From positions 620,001-684,000 of the forward strand of contig NZ_JAVRHX010000001.1 in assembly GCF_031846345.1 (NCBI RefSeq): a stretch of DNA of 64,000 nt, in the 5' to 3' direction. The translations under genes and the position numbers were made by a program. The notes beneath the pieces were generated by a model. It ran no database searches, was not told the DNA's origin, and saw only the letters and a list, made by a program, of their open reading frames with translations. Positions 19,047-27,285 of the stretch are shown here, piece after piece (positions within the stretch are counted from its first letter, which is position 1; the number at the start of each line of letters is the position of its first letter). The DNA comes from Glaciecola petra. GTDB lineage: Bacteria > Pseudomonadota > Gammaproteobacteria > Enterobacterales > Alteromonadaceae.

Positions 19047-20456
19047 TTAAAAAGCATTCACAGGCTTAATCACCGATTTAAATGTCAAAAGAATAATTTT
19101 AATGTCAAAATATACTGACCATTTATTTATGTATTCAAGATCGTATCTAATACGGTTGTTCATACATTCTAAGGTTTTTGTTTCACCTCGATAACCATTC
19201 ACTTGTGCCCAGCCAGTAATTCCAGGTTTGACTTTAAAACGTAAATTGTATCGACGAATAAGAGCTTGATGTTCGTCGTCAAGTGCTAAAGGATGGGGCC
19301 TAGGCCCAACAATCGACATCCTGCCTTGTAAAACATTTATAAACTGAGGGAGCTCATCCACCGAATATTTGCGCATCCACTTGCCGTGTTTAGTTATTCT
19401 ACTATCATTCTTTTGAGCTTGTTTAAATACTTGGTCTTCTGGGTTAGATTGCATAGTGCGGAATTTATAGATGATAAAACTCTTCCCGTCTAGACCGTAG
19501 CGTTTTTGCTTATAAATAATTGGACCTTTTGAATCCATTTTAATCAAGATTGCAAACAATAGAAGTGGTAAACCAATTACCAATAAAATAGCGCTAGAAA
19601 TGAAGATATCCATTAGTCTTTTTATAAGGTTATTGTCGCCTAGAAGCGGAGTTTCAATAATACTGACTAGAGGTTGACCGTCTATACTATCCCAACTTGC
19701 TCTTAGTAAATCAAACGAGTAAAAATCAGGTGCATAATAGATAGCTACATTTGTTTGAGATAATTGGTCGATAAACATTTGGATACGTTTTTGTGCACTC
19801 ATGGGGAGCGTGATATAAACAATGTCGACTTCGTTGCGCGCTATTTTTGATAATAGTACTTCAAATTGTTCATGTGAAAATGACTGGTCAAGTCTCGCGT
19901 CACGTTTCGTATTTCGAGCGTCAAAAAAGCCAACAAAATGCAAGCCCATCCATTTATTTGATTGGATAGATTTAAACAAGCTTTCACCAATTTCAGTATG
20001 CCCAACAATGGCGACTCTGCGAAAATTGTGTCCAACTTTACGCAGTGAATATGCGACCGTTCTTAAAACAAATCTGGAAATTGCCAAGCAAACAAAACTT
20101 ACAGAGAACCAAAGCACCAAAATGTCAGAAGAAACCGGCATTTTTTGTTCAAATAAGTAGACTAGTGTGCTTATGCTAACAAAGGTACTGCCCCAATATA
20201 AGAATAGTTCGCCAATTTCTGAAAGTATAGGGGTTGTCCTGAATGAGCGGTAAAAAGACAAACTCATGGCGAAAGTAAGGAAAATAATAAGGGTTAAAGC
20301 GAGGGTAAACAAGTAGTCATTTGTTTCTTCAATTTCAAGAAAATAAAGCACTCCCTTGAAGCTACCAATGATGAAGAATAAGTCAAACAGTATAATTAAG
20401 ATTATGAATAACGCGCCGTAGCGGTGAAGATAACCTTTATTAAATTGCACCGACAT
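19047..20456 (-). CDS. Initiating sugar-phosphate transferase (WcaJ/PglC-type polyprenyl glycosylphosphotransferase)
   Basis: This 469-residue protein has four N-terminal membrane helices, a soluble Rossmann-like region (VAIVGHTEIGESLF near 148), a further membrane segment near 285, and the C-terminal bacterial sugar transferase domain: KRLMDIFISSAILLVIGLPLL, FRTMQSNPEDQ, YSVDELPQFINVLQGRMSIV followed by GPRPHP, and GITGWAQVNGYRGET. These enzymes move hexose-1-phosphate from a UDP-sugar onto undecaprenyl phosphate, the first step of repeat-unit assembly. This matches the Wzx/Wzy/Wzz/Wza set elsewhere in the window. AAGGAG lies 8 bases before the ATG. It is the last polysaccharide gene before the flagellar region. 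Confidence 0.9.
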   Translation of the reverse strand: MSVQFNKGYLHRYGALFIILIILFDLFFIIGSFKGVLYFLEIEETNDYLFTLALTLIIFLTFAMSLSFYRSFRTTPILSEIGELFLYWGSTFVSISTLVYLFEQKMPVSSDILVLWFSVSFVCLAISRFVLRTVAYSLRKVGHNFRRVAIVGHTEIGESLFKSIQSNKWMGLHFVGFFDARNTKRDARLDQSFSHEQFEVLLSKIARNEVDIVYITLPMSAQKRIQMFIDQLSQTNVAIYYAPDFYSFDLLRASWDSIDGQPLVSIIETPLLGDNNLIKRLMDIFISSAILLVIGLPLLLFAILIKMDSKGPIIYKQKRYGLDGKSFIIYKFRTMQSNPEDQVFKQAQKNDSRITKHGKWMRKYSVDELPQFINVLQGRMSIVGPRPHPLALDDEHQALIRRYNLRFKVKPGITGWAQVNGYRGETKTLECMNNRIRYDLEYINKWSVYFDIKIILLTFKSVIKPVNAF

Positions 20457-20631
20457 TAAAAAACTCCTTAACTACGCACGCAATAGTATGCAATTTAATT
20501 TGCGTGTTTCACACCTGTATGTCATGTATATAATGTAACGCGCAATCAACAGATAAACAATAGCAGAAATAATATACTTCAAACGCCAAATTAATAAAAA
20601 CTCAGGTAGTGTAATTAATCAGAGTTAGTTT

Positions 20632-21861
20632 TTATTGCCGAGCTACATAATCGTTGGGTTGCACGTCGCCTAATAGGCTCCTGTCAGCAGCCTCAACAGT
20701 GGCGGTGTCGTTATATACTTGTCTGACTACAAGTGTGGTGGGGTGCAGTACAAATTGGCGATATTCTTGGCCAAAATTGTCGGTTATTTGTTTCACATTG
20801 AACAAGGTCAGTTGATCACCCTGTTGTACTTGGTGAGAACGCCCTAGGTTTATTTGCAACTGATTATTTGCTACGGCTAAAACTCGTCCCATGGTTGGTT
20901 GACAGATTGCAAACTCTTCTAAATCGGTTACACCTTGTTGGAGCATAGTTTTGATATTTTTGCCATATTGACTACGCCAAAATTTATCTGAAGCAACGTC
21001 TATGCTATCGGTAAATTGAAAATCCCAAGGCGCTTTGCTTTCATAGCTTTGTCTATATAGTTCTTCACCAGTAGCGCCGTCAACTAAACTAAGTGTAAAG
21101 TCGAAACTACGGATGCTGTTTTCAGTTTTAAAGGGATTAAAACCAGCTCTTTCATATCGGTCTACCGAAATATCGTTAAGCACCACATTGACAATGTACT
21201 GAGTATTTGTTTTATTCGCTAAGGCCTGAGATTCTCTTGGTACATTTGCCATATGCCAATCAAATACGTAAGGCGCAACGTGAGTTATTTCAACACTTGT
21301 GGTAATTTTGTCTATGAGGGATTGTAGTTTGAGCGCTGTGACTTTTCCGATATCTTGAATTTGTCCATCGGCAGCCTGAGCTTGAAACTGAACCGGAAAA
21401 TAGGTCGTCGCAATCTTTTTTGTATAGTCAGCTGCACTGCATTGAGCATCTTGTGCAAATATGTCAGCTCTAATAGAAACTGTCACAAGTCCATCCTGAT
21501 AAACTTCGTCGATTAATTGAATGGTATTCACTTCGCCATTAGCACGTATTTCTAAGTGTTCGTCCATTAGTAAACCATTCGTCATTTGAGACACACTTCT
21601 AACTGAAGCACCTGCAAACAAAAGTGCCTGTTTAATCGCTTCTTCGGTGGCTTCTTTGCGCGCGGCCTCTTTATTTCCATTAACTACGACTGCTTGCCCC
21701 GTTGCTGAAAACCACGCTGCGTTGCTGGTCGATGCAATCAACAACAGTCCACAGCTAATAACACTGAGTCTAATAAAAGAGAAACACCCTACTAATATGT
21801 TTAGAAAAAAAGGTTTGAGCAGTATTGGTCCATGTTGATGGTGTGCTTCAATTATTTTCAT
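20632..21861 (-). CDS. flgT: Flagellar assembly protein FlgT
   Basis: This 409-residue exported protein has a signal peptide ending SNAAWFSATG and the FlgT N-terminal domain: GQAVVVNGNKEAARKEATEE, a segment shared with LPP20-like proteins. A middle domain (about 130-290) and a C-terminal SH3-like domain (RVLAVANNQLQINLGRSHQV, QQGDQLTLFN) follow. In Vibrio, FlgT forms the H-ring around the LP ring of the polar flagellum and stabilises the T ring and stator recruitment. It is divergent from flgP at 22039. The spacer holds a sigma-54 promoter for flgP and a near-consensus one facing flgT. The flgO gene that often accompanies flgT and flgP is not adjacent here. Confidence 0.85.
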   Translation of the reverse strand: MKIIEAHHQHGPILLKPFFLNILVGCFSFIRLSVISCGLLLIASTSNAAWFSATGQAVVVNGNKEAARKEATEEAIKQALLFAGASVRSVSQMTNGLLMDEHLEIRANGEVNTIQLIDEVYQDGLVTVSIRADIFAQDAQCSAADYTKKIATTYFPVQFQAQAADGQIQDIGKVTALKLQSLIDKITTSVEITHVAPYVFDWHMANVPRESQALANKTNTQYIVNVVLNDISVDRYERAGFNPFKTENSIRSFDFTLSLVDGATGEELYRQSYESKAPWDFQFTDSIDVASDKFWRSQYGKNIKTMLQQGVTDLEEFAICQPTMGRVLAVANNQLQINLGRSHQVQQGDQLTLFNVKQITDNFGQEYRQFVLHPTTLVVRQVYNDTATVEAADRSLLGDVQPNDYVARQ

Positions 21862-21914
21862 ATACCGCCTCTAGTAAGGGTTTATTTAGCTGACTGCTTA
21901 TTTACTCCAGTGTA

Positions 21915-21931
21915 TTCAAGTTGTGTGCCAA
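21915..21931 (-). promoter_or_regulatory. Possible sigma-54 promoter of flgT
   Basis: On the minus strand the sequence TTGGCACACAACTTGAA has a perfect -24 element and correct spacing, but the -12 GC dinucleotide is GA. It lies 54 bases before the flgT start and back to back with the better flgP promoter. The imperfect -12 lowers confidence. Confidence 0.35.
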
Positions 21932-21973
21932 ATAGTCTTGCTGAATGAGCTTTGTTTTTAATTGTGATGCTTG

Positions 21974-21989
21974 TGGCACATGACTTGCT
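21974..21989 (+). promoter_or_regulatory. Sigma-54 promoter of flgP
   Basis: TGGCACATGACTTGCT matches the -24/-12 consensus, with GG and GC exactly 10 bases apart. It lies 49 bases upstream of the flgP ATG. Activation by an FlrA- or FlrC-type enhancer protein is expected. Confidence 0.8.
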
Positions 21990-22038
21990 AAACATTTATT
22001 AGAACTAATCTCATGATTACAATCTTAAGGTATTTTTT

Positions 22039-22539
22039 ATGCAAAAAAACAAACGTAGTGTGTTGTCTCGCCCAGGCAATCAAATGGCTAAAGCGAGTGT
22101 GTTATTGCTGGGTCTCACCTTGGGTGCTTGTGAGAGTTTAATTACAAAGCATGTTGAATGGGAGACCATAGAGCCAGAAAATTATCCAGTGCTTAACGCA
22201 GTTGGTTATGCCCCAATTAATGCGCAAATCGCAAGCGATGCTGCTAGTAAGCGACTGATGGCAATAAAAGCATCTAAATTAGATGCATACAGAGAACTTG
22301 CTGAGCAGGTGTATGGACAAAAAGTTGACGGTCAGCAAGAGCTGGCAAATTTAGTATTAACAAATAATGCCTTAAAGTCTTCTGTTGAAGGGGTAATTAG
22401 AGGCGCAAGAGTAGTGAAAACATATCCTGTAGGTGATGACACTTACGCAACTGAGCTTGAACTAGATATGGAAAAAGTACACGCGATATATTTATCAACC
22501 GCTCAACCTAAACGAATAAGAAAGATTTCGTACTATTAA
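22039..22539 (+). CDS. flgP: Flagellar outer-membrane lipoprotein FlgP (LPP20 family)
   Basis: This 166-residue lipoprotein has a lipobox at LGLTLGACES, so the mature protein begins at that cysteine. The mature part has the LPP20/FlgP pattern: AVGYAPINAQ, KRLMAIKASKLDAYRELAEQ, VYGQKVDG, and SSVEGVIRGARVVKTYPVGDDTYATEL split over about residues 115-147. In Vibrio and Campylobacter, FlgP forms or supports the outer-membrane basal disk/H-ring of the flagellum. AAGG precedes the ATG. It is a single-gene unit with its own sigma-54 promoter and a downstream bidirectional terminator. Confidence 0.85.
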   Translation: MQKNKRSVLSRPGNQMAKASVLLLGLTLGACESLITKHVEWETIEPENYPVLNAVGYAPINAQIASDAASKRLMAIKASKLDAYRELAEQVYGQKVDGQQELANLVLTNNALKSSVEGVIRGARVVKTYPVGDDTYATELELDMEKVHAIYLSTAQPKRIRKISYY

Positions 22540-22580
22540 TAATAGTACACACGCTTATGTATATTTGACCAATAAATACC

Positions 22581-22609
22581 AAAAAATCACGCTTAATGCG
22601 TGATTTTTT
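22581..22609. terminator. Bidirectional rho-independent terminator between flgP and flgN
   Basis: An A-tract, the stem ATCACGC/GCGTGAT with loop TTAAT, and a T-tract form a symmetric hairpin. It can end flgP on the plus strand and flgMN on the minus strand, lying 41 and 42 bases from the two stops. Confidence 0.85.
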
Positions 22610-22651
22610 TTGGTAAGGATTTATGTTTTATATAAAAAAAGACTTTGAACG

Positions 22652-23083
22652 TTATGCGCTTATGCCTTTAGTAGAACTATTGCCAGAAGCTCTGCCAGAG
22701 CGGTCGTAGGTCATCGATTCTTTCGCTCGTAATTCCATCATCAAATTACGCAAATGAACCAGCCTTAGCTGCCCCTGCTCAACAGATTTTGCATTGATTT
22801 GCGTTAGATATTTGCACTCAAACATAACTTGCTTGCATTCGTCTAGCATAGGTTCGCAGTTTTCACTGACGGCACCAGCACTCTCAGCGCGCTTGTATAG
22901 TGTTTCGACTGCTGAGTCTTGCGACTCAATATTGTCTAGCAAGACTTGCTTTTCGTTTAGTAACTGCATCAAGGTCTCAGGTTCGCGAGAGCTTATGAGA
23001 TGTAGCTCTTTTTCAAGCAGCCCTTTTAAGCTTTTAAGAAGCTCAAGCTGTTTTGAAATTGCATTTTCAAGACTTGTTGTCAT
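22652..23083 (-). CDS. flgN: Flagellar export chaperone FlgN
   Basis: This 143-residue, mostly helical protein follows flgM after 3 bp. It has the FlgN pattern: LEKELHLISSREPETLMQLL followed by NEKQVLLDNIESQDS near residues 18-55 and a leucine-rich C-terminal amphipathic helix. FlgN keeps the hook-filament junction proteins FlgK and FlgL soluble and delivers them to the type III export gate. Its stop is followed by a bidirectional terminator. Coupling to flgM and the shared sigma-28 promoter are the usual arrangement. Confidence 0.8.
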   Translation of the reverse strand: MTTSLENAISKQLELLKSLKGLLEKELHLISSREPETLMQLLNEKQVLLDNIESQDSAVETLYKRAESAGAVSENCEPMLDECKQVMFECKYLTQINAKSVEQGQLRLVHLRNLMMELRAKESMTYDRSGRASGNSSTKGISA

Positions 23084-23086
23084 AGT

Positions 23087-23419
23087 TTATACTTTCACGC
23101 CAAATATTTGAGACTCTAAAGCGGCAATCTTTTTAGCAAGTGTTTCAGGGTTTACCTGATACTCACCGTTCGCTATCGCTTGTTTTATCCGGTCAACTTT
23201 TTCTTGATTAACCGGCGCTTCAGATCCTTTTTTCTGGACATTAGCCAACTGCTGAGCAGATTGAGTTAATGAAACAGAGTCCTGTTTAACAGGTGCTTGG
23301 CCGCTGCTATTTGCCCCTGCTTCACTAGTTACTCTTCCAGGTTGACTTTGAGCTTGCTGCCCTAATTTAGCGGCATCTAGCTGTGTTTTATTTGTATTGT
23401 TTACATTATTAATTGACAT
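23087..23419 (-). CDS. flgM: Anti-sigma-28 factor FlgM
   Basis: This 110-residue protein starts with a low-complexity Q/A/S-rich half (MSINNVNNTNKTQLDAAKLG). The conserved sigma-28-binding half follows: QDSVSLTQSAQQLANVQKKG, then VDRIKQAIANGEYQVNPETL and AKKI. FlgM holds FliA (sigma-28) inactive until it is exported through the finished hook. A sigma-28 promoter just upstream makes this a feedback loop. It is slightly longer than the Salmonella protein (97 residues) because of the N-terminal extension. Confidence 0.9.
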   Translation of the reverse strand: MSINNVNNTNKTQLDAAKLGQQAQSQPGRVTSEAGANSSGQAPVKQDSVSLTQSAQQLANVQKKGSEAPVNQEKVDRIKQAIANGEYQVNPETLAKKIAALESQIFGVKV

Positions 23420-23452
23420 ACATTCCTACCAATTGAATTACCTCTATGCAGG

Positions 23453-23479
23453 GTATCGACCCTTTGTCACGATTCTTTA
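23453..23479 (-). promoter_or_regulatory. Sigma-28 promoter of flgMN
   Basis: On the minus strand TAAAGAAT, 11 bases, GTCGATAC matches the FliA consensus (TAAAGTTT, N11, GCCGATAA). It ends 33 bases before the flgM ATG, giving a short leader. The spacing is exact and the core TAAAG and CGATA are intact. Confidence 0.85.
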
Positions 23480-23618
23480 GTGTTATTCGTAAATAATGTC
23501 AGAAAAATGCCGCTTATAATTTGAAGAGTAGACTTCTGACTATAAATCGGAACTTTTTGCTTACTAAACACCATGTAAATCCTCGCTACTATCGACTAAA
23601 GCAACCTTCATACCAACA

Positions 23619-24326
23619 TTAGATATTAACCGATACTTCACTGGTACTCGTAACCCTTCCGTATACTGTTTTATCGGATGAAGTATTTTTTACCTGAATA
23701 GTATCGCCGAGAGTACCGTCCTGAAGCGCTACACCATAAACTCGGAGCGACAAACCGCCGCTAATGGCAGCAATTGTAATTCTGTCGCCTTTGCATACGT
23801 AACATAACATTCGACCGTCTATAATATTGCCTTCGCGCATTCTGCGCTTTACCCTTGCTCCTACGATGTCTTCTTTTTTGCTGAAAGTAGGGCCACGTAG
23901 TTTATTTTTGTCTATTTCAATAATTTTTAGGTTATTAGCTGCCAATAAAGTACCTGGATTTAAATTATCAGCACTCACAACTACTTTTTCCACAATCGCG
24001 ACGGTAGCATTTGTGAATAAATACCAATTGTTGGATGCGCAAGAAAGTTTTACAGAAATATTGCTTTGATTTGCTTGCAGGCCTGCTGAACTTGCTTTGA
24101 TAGGAACATTGCAATCCGGTATTTCAATCCGCTTGTCGATAGGCCTAACATTAATTTTTATCTGATCACTTTGGTAAGAGGCTGTTTGTTCATTTAAGTA
24201 TTGCTTAACTGTGGCCTCAAGTTCAGCATGTTTTTTGCCACTTGCGTTGGCAAAAAAACAAATAAAAAAAGACGTAAAGAGTATGGCCTTTTTAGCCGAT
24301 AAGGTTAGGGACTTGTTAGAATACAT
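23619..24326 (-). CDS. flgA: Flagellar P-ring assembly chaperone FlgA
   Basis: This 235-residue periplasmic protein has a signal peptide (AILFTSFFICFFANA) and the FlgA/SAF architecture: an N-terminal domain with IEIPDCNVPIKASSAG and a C-terminal SAF half with LNPGTLLAANNLKIIEID, VGARVKRRMREGNIIDGRML and GDRITIAAISGGLSLRVYGV. FlgA assists FlgI polymerisation into the P ring in the periplasm. The open frame reaches 24359, but ATG 24326 has AAGGAA well placed upstream and starts a normal signal peptide. It is divergent from cheV, with flgMN downstream in the same direction, separated by 199 bp that holds the flgM promoter. Confidence 0.88.
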   Translation of the reverse strand: MYSNKSLTLSAKKAILFTSFFICFFANASGKKHAELEATVKQYLNEQTASYQSDQIKINVRPIDKRIEIPDCNVPIKASSAGLQANQSNISVKLSCASNNWYLFTNATVAIVEKVVVSADNLNPGTLLAANNLKIIEIDKNKLRGPTFSKKEDIVGARVKRRMREGNIIDGRMLCYVCKGDRITIAAISGGLSLRVYGVALQDGTLGDTIQVKNTSSDKTVYGRVTSTSEVSVNI

Positions 24327-24480
24327 GCGTATTTCCTTTTCTATCAGTCGATTTATCATCTAGTTTGGATTTTAACGTCATTACTTTGGCGTTTTCCTAA
24401 AATGTTCAGGCCCATAGATGACAAAGAGTGTACTTAAAGGTAAGTACAGCAACATTCATGCCGAAAAAAGGTGGAAGGTC

Positions 24481-25419
24481 ATGTCAGGTATTTTAGATTC
24501 AGTTAATCAACGTACTCAGCTCGTAGGGCAAAATAGGTTGGAGTTACTCCTGTTTAAATTGAGCTCTAGGCAACGTTTTGGTATTAATGTTTTTAAAGTG
24601 CGAGAGGTATTGCAATGCCCAGAGCTCACTTCCATTCCTAAGCTTAACCCTTATGTGAGAGGGGTCGCACATATTCGAGGTCAAACTATTTCTGTTATCG
24701 ATTTATCAATGGCAACCGGTGACGAGCCGATCGAGAATCTGCAAACCGCCTTTATTATCATCGCAGAATATAATCGATCTGTGCAGGGATTTTTAGTTAG
24801 TTCGGTCGAACGAATCATTAATACTAATTGGGATGCAATACTTCCACCTCCAAAAGGTACTGGCAAAGCCAGTTACTTGACAGCTGTCACAGAGGTTGAA
24901 GACGAATTGATCGAAATATTGGATGTTGAAAAAATCTTAAACGAGATATCTCCCCTTAATACCGAAGTAAGTAGTGAAATTACCGATAATATTAATGTTG
25001 GTGACAATACCGAAAAACTCATTTTTATAGCTGACGATTCTTCTGTTGCTAGAAATCAGGTTAAAAAAGCGCTGTCTACTCTTGGTATGAAAATGGAACT
25101 AGCAAAAAATGGTTTAGAAGCCCTTGAGCGTTTAAAAGAAATCGCGGCAGAAACTGGTGATGTAACAGATACCGTCGGTTTATTAGTGTCTGATATTGAA
25201 ATGCCAGAAATGGATGGATATACCTTAACAGCAGAAATCAAGAACACACCTGAATTAAAAAAGCTGAAAGTTGTTTTGCATACTTCGCTTAGTGGAGTAT
25301 TTAATCAGGCAATGGTAACAAAAGTAGGCGCAGATGATTTTATTGCCAAATTCCATCCAGATGAATTAACCGCTGCAGTGCAAAAATGGTTATTAAAGAC
25401 ACCTGATATTATAGAGTAA
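24481..25419 (+). CDS. cheV: Chemotaxis coupling/receiver protein CheV
   Basis: This 312-residue protein has an N-terminal CheW-like domain (about 15-165: LLLFKLSSRQRFGINVFKVR, IPKLNPYVRGVAHIRGQTIS) and a C-terminal receiver domain (about 180-310) with FIADDSSVARNQVKKAL, the phosphoacceptor in LLVSDIEMPEMDGYT, and the late lysine in DDFIAKFHPDEL. CheV couples chemoreceptors to CheA and takes phosphate as a sink. ATG 24481 is preferred over the upstream frame opening at 24418 because MSGILDSVNQRTQLVGQNRL is the usual CheV start and GGAAGG precedes it. The neighbouring cheR is 8 bp downstream. The pair at the head of the flgB operon is typical of Vibrio-like flagellar loci. Confidence 0.9.
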   Translation: MSGILDSVNQRTQLVGQNRLELLLFKLSSRQRFGINVFKVREVLQCPELTSIPKLNPYVRGVAHIRGQTISVIDLSMATGDEPIENLQTAFIIIAEYNRSVQGFLVSSVERIINTNWDAILPPPKGTGKASYLTAVTEVEDELIEILDVEKILNEISPLNTEVSSEITDNINVGDNTEKLIFIADDSSVARNQVKKALSTLGMKMELAKNGLEALERLKEIAAETGDVTDTVGLLVSDIEMPEMDGYTLTAEIKNTPELKKLKVVLHTSLSGVFNQAMVTKVGADDFIAKFHPDELTAAVQKWLLKTPDIIE

Positions 25420-25427
25420 TAAATACA

Positions 25428-26252
25428 TTGGATACGCCATTATCACCCAAAAGCTATGCTCTTTTTGCTGATTTTCTGCAAAAAAAATTAGGCATTGTGC
25501 TTGGTAATAATCGGCAATATTTAGTGAAAAGCCGCTTAAGTGGTTTATTGAAGAATTCAAATTGTGCTGATTATGATGCCCTTATTAGTAAATTGATTCA
25601 ACAAAGCGACATCGCATTAACGAATGAAAGTCTTGAGTTAATGACAACCAACGAAACATTTTGGTTTAGAGACGCCTATCCATTTGACTTATTACAAGAC
25701 AATATTTTGCCTCGATTGAGTGACAGTCAAAATACACTGAGAGTTTGGAGCAGTGCATGCTCTACCGGTCAAGAGCCTTATTCAATTGCAATGACGATCG
25801 CAAATTACCAAAAAAATAACCCAGGTCGATTTAGAAATGTCGAAATTGTGGCGAGTGATTTTAACAAACGTGTACTGACACAAGCTAAAATCGGTAGTTA
25901 TCATGAAATGGCCCTAAGTAGAGGATTACCCGCATATTATCGGCAAGCGTTTTTTGAAAAAATTGACGATAAGCACATGCAGGTCAATGCGACTATTAAA
26001 AGCATGGTTAGATTCGAACAGGTCAACCTGCTCTCATCTTTCAAAGCATTAGGTAAGTTTGATGTTATTTTTTGTCGTAACGTCCTCATTTATTTTAACG
26101 GCAAACAAAAAACCGACATACTGCTAAAGTTTGCCGCTTGCATGTCTACAAATGCAGCATTAATGTTAGGAGCCGCCGAAACGATTGGTGGTGCAGAACG
26201 AGAGTTTACCATGAACTCAGAAAGAAAAGGCCTATATTATTCAAGGCTTTAG
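25428..26252 (+). CDS. cheR: Chemoreceptor methyltransferase CheR
   Basis: This 274-residue protein has an N-terminal helical domain (FADFLQKKLGIVLGNNRQYL) and a SAM-dependent methyltransferase domain: MTTNETFWFRDAYPFDLL, RVWSSACSTGQEPYSIAMTI, EIVASDFNKRVL and DVIFCRNVLIYF. It methylates receptor glutamates with SAM for adaptation. The start is TTG at 25428. No ATG is available upstream of the conserved N-terminal domain and only a weak GAG lies upstream, so translation may depend on coupling to cheV, which ends 8 bp before. A sigma-54 promoter for the flgB operon begins 61 bp after the stop. Confidence 0.9.
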   Translation: MDTPLSPKSYALFADFLQKKLGIVLGNNRQYLVKSRLSGLLKNSNCADYDALISKLIQQSDIALTNESLELMTTNETFWFRDAYPFDLLQDNILPRLSDSQNTLRVWSSACSTGQEPYSIAMTIANYQKNNPGRFRNVEIVASDFNKRVLTQAKIGSYHEMALSRGLPAYYRQAFFEKIDDKHMQVNATIKSMVRFEQVNLLSSFKALGKFDVIFCRNVLIYFNGKQKTDILLKFAACMSTNAALMLGAAETIGGAEREFTMNSERKGLYYSRL

Positions 26253-26313
26253 CTAGTATTCCTGCCTTATTTCCTTCCTCCTTTAGACCCCATTTACTGA
26301 TTTTTTTTGAAAA

Positions 26314-26329
26314 TGGCACAGCACTTGCT
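26314..26329 (+). promoter_or_regulatory. Sigma-54 promoter of flgBCDE
   Basis: TGGCACAGCACTTGCT matches the -24/-12 consensus with GG-N10-GC spacing. It lies 92 bases upstream of the flgB ATG, between cheR and flgB. Confidence 0.85.
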
Positions 26330-26421
26330 CATAGGTCCTGTGAAGAATGCATATTCATTCGTAAAGCAAAATAGCTGGGCGAATACAAATGCAGATTAAT
26401 AGTTAGTGCAAGGTGCTTAAC

Positions 26422-26841
26422 ATGGCAATCGATTTAGACAGACTGGTAAATGTCCATCACGACGCTTTAAAGGTTCGTAGTCAGCGTATGGAAGTAATCT
26501 CAGGTAATTTGGCCAATGCAAATACTCCTGGGTATAAAACAAGGGACATAGACTTCCAATCGGCCATGAAAACAGCCAAGAGTATGCAATCGGGTGCACA
26601 ACATAACAACAGTCAGTTAGTTAAAACCCATGAAAATCACTTAAGTGGCGTTAGTCAAATGCAATCTGAAATCGATTTTATTATCCCTAATCAACCGGAT
26701 ACCGGCGATGGTAATACTGTTGATGTGCAGCAGCAACGAAATGCCTTTCTGGAAACAGGTATGCGTTATGAAGCAGGTTTAATGTTATTGAACGGTAAGT
26801 TCAAAGGCATGAAAAAAGCGCTTAGCAGCGGAGGTCAATAA
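26422..26841 (+). CDS. flgB: Flagellar basal-body rod protein FlgB
   Basis: This 139-residue rod protein has the N-terminal motif shared by axial proteins (MEVISGNLANANTPGYKTRD) and the C-terminal helix VDVQQQRNAFLETGMRYEAG followed by LMLLNGKFKGMKKAL. It forms the proximal rod with FlgC and FlgF in the periplasm and leaves through the type III export apparatus without a signal peptide. The frame opens at a GTG (26413), but ATG 26422 with AAGG upstream is preferred. The stop overlaps the flgC start (TAATG). It is the first gene of the flgBCDE operon. Confidence 0.93.
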   Translation: MAIDLDRLVNVHHDALKVRSQRMEVISGNLANANTPGYKTRDIDFQSAMKTAKSMQSGAQHNNSQLVKTHENHLSGVSQMQSEIDFIIPNQPDTGDGNTVDVQQQRNAFLETGMRYEAGLMLLNGKFKGMKKALSSGGQ

Positions 26842-27260
26842 TGAGTTTGTTTAATGTGATGAATATTTCTAGTACTGGTATGGCGGCAGAGTCTGTAAGG
26901 TTGAACACAACTGCAAGTAATATCGCCAATGCTAATACGGTCAGCAGTAGTTATGAAGAAACCTATAAAGCGCGTCACCCTGTTTTTGCTGCAGCACTAG
27001 ACCAAGCAAATGCTGATCAAACTAAAGGTGTGGGTGTTAGCGTGTTGGGTATCGTTAATAGCACAGCGCCATTGCAAGTCGAATATTCGCCAGGCAATCC
27101 ATTAGCCGATGAAAACGGCTATATTTACAAGCCCAATGTCAACATAGTTGAGCAAATGGCCGACATGTTATCGGCATCAAAGGGTTATGAAACAAACGTT
27201 CAGGTTGCTGATACTACCAAGCGGATCTTCCGTCGAGTATTGCAACTTGGCCAGAATTAA
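26841..27260 (+). CDS. flgC: Flagellar basal-body rod protein FlgC
   Basis: This 139-residue rod component has the axial N-terminal motif RLNTTASNIANANTVSSSYE and the conserved C-terminus YIYKPNVNIVEQMADMLSAS followed by KGYETNVQVADTTKRI. It assembles with FlgB and FlgF in the proximal rod. GGAGGT inside the end of flgB serves as ribosome-binding site, and the start overlaps the flgB stop by one base. Confidence 0.93.
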   Translation: MSLFNVMNISSTGMAAESVRLNTTASNIANANTVSSSYEETYKARHPVFAAALDQANADQTKGVGVSVLGIVNSTAPLQVEYSPGNPLADENGYIYKPNVNIVEQMADMLSASKGYETNVQVADTTKRIFRRVLQLGQN

Positions 27261-27285
27261 TTGACATTAGGTTGAGGAAATAATT

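Noticed and set aside
20596..20633. AAAAACT/AGTTTTT as a terminator between flgT and the sugar transferase
   Set aside because: The stem is almost purely A-T and overlaps the flgT stop; too weak to list as a feature.
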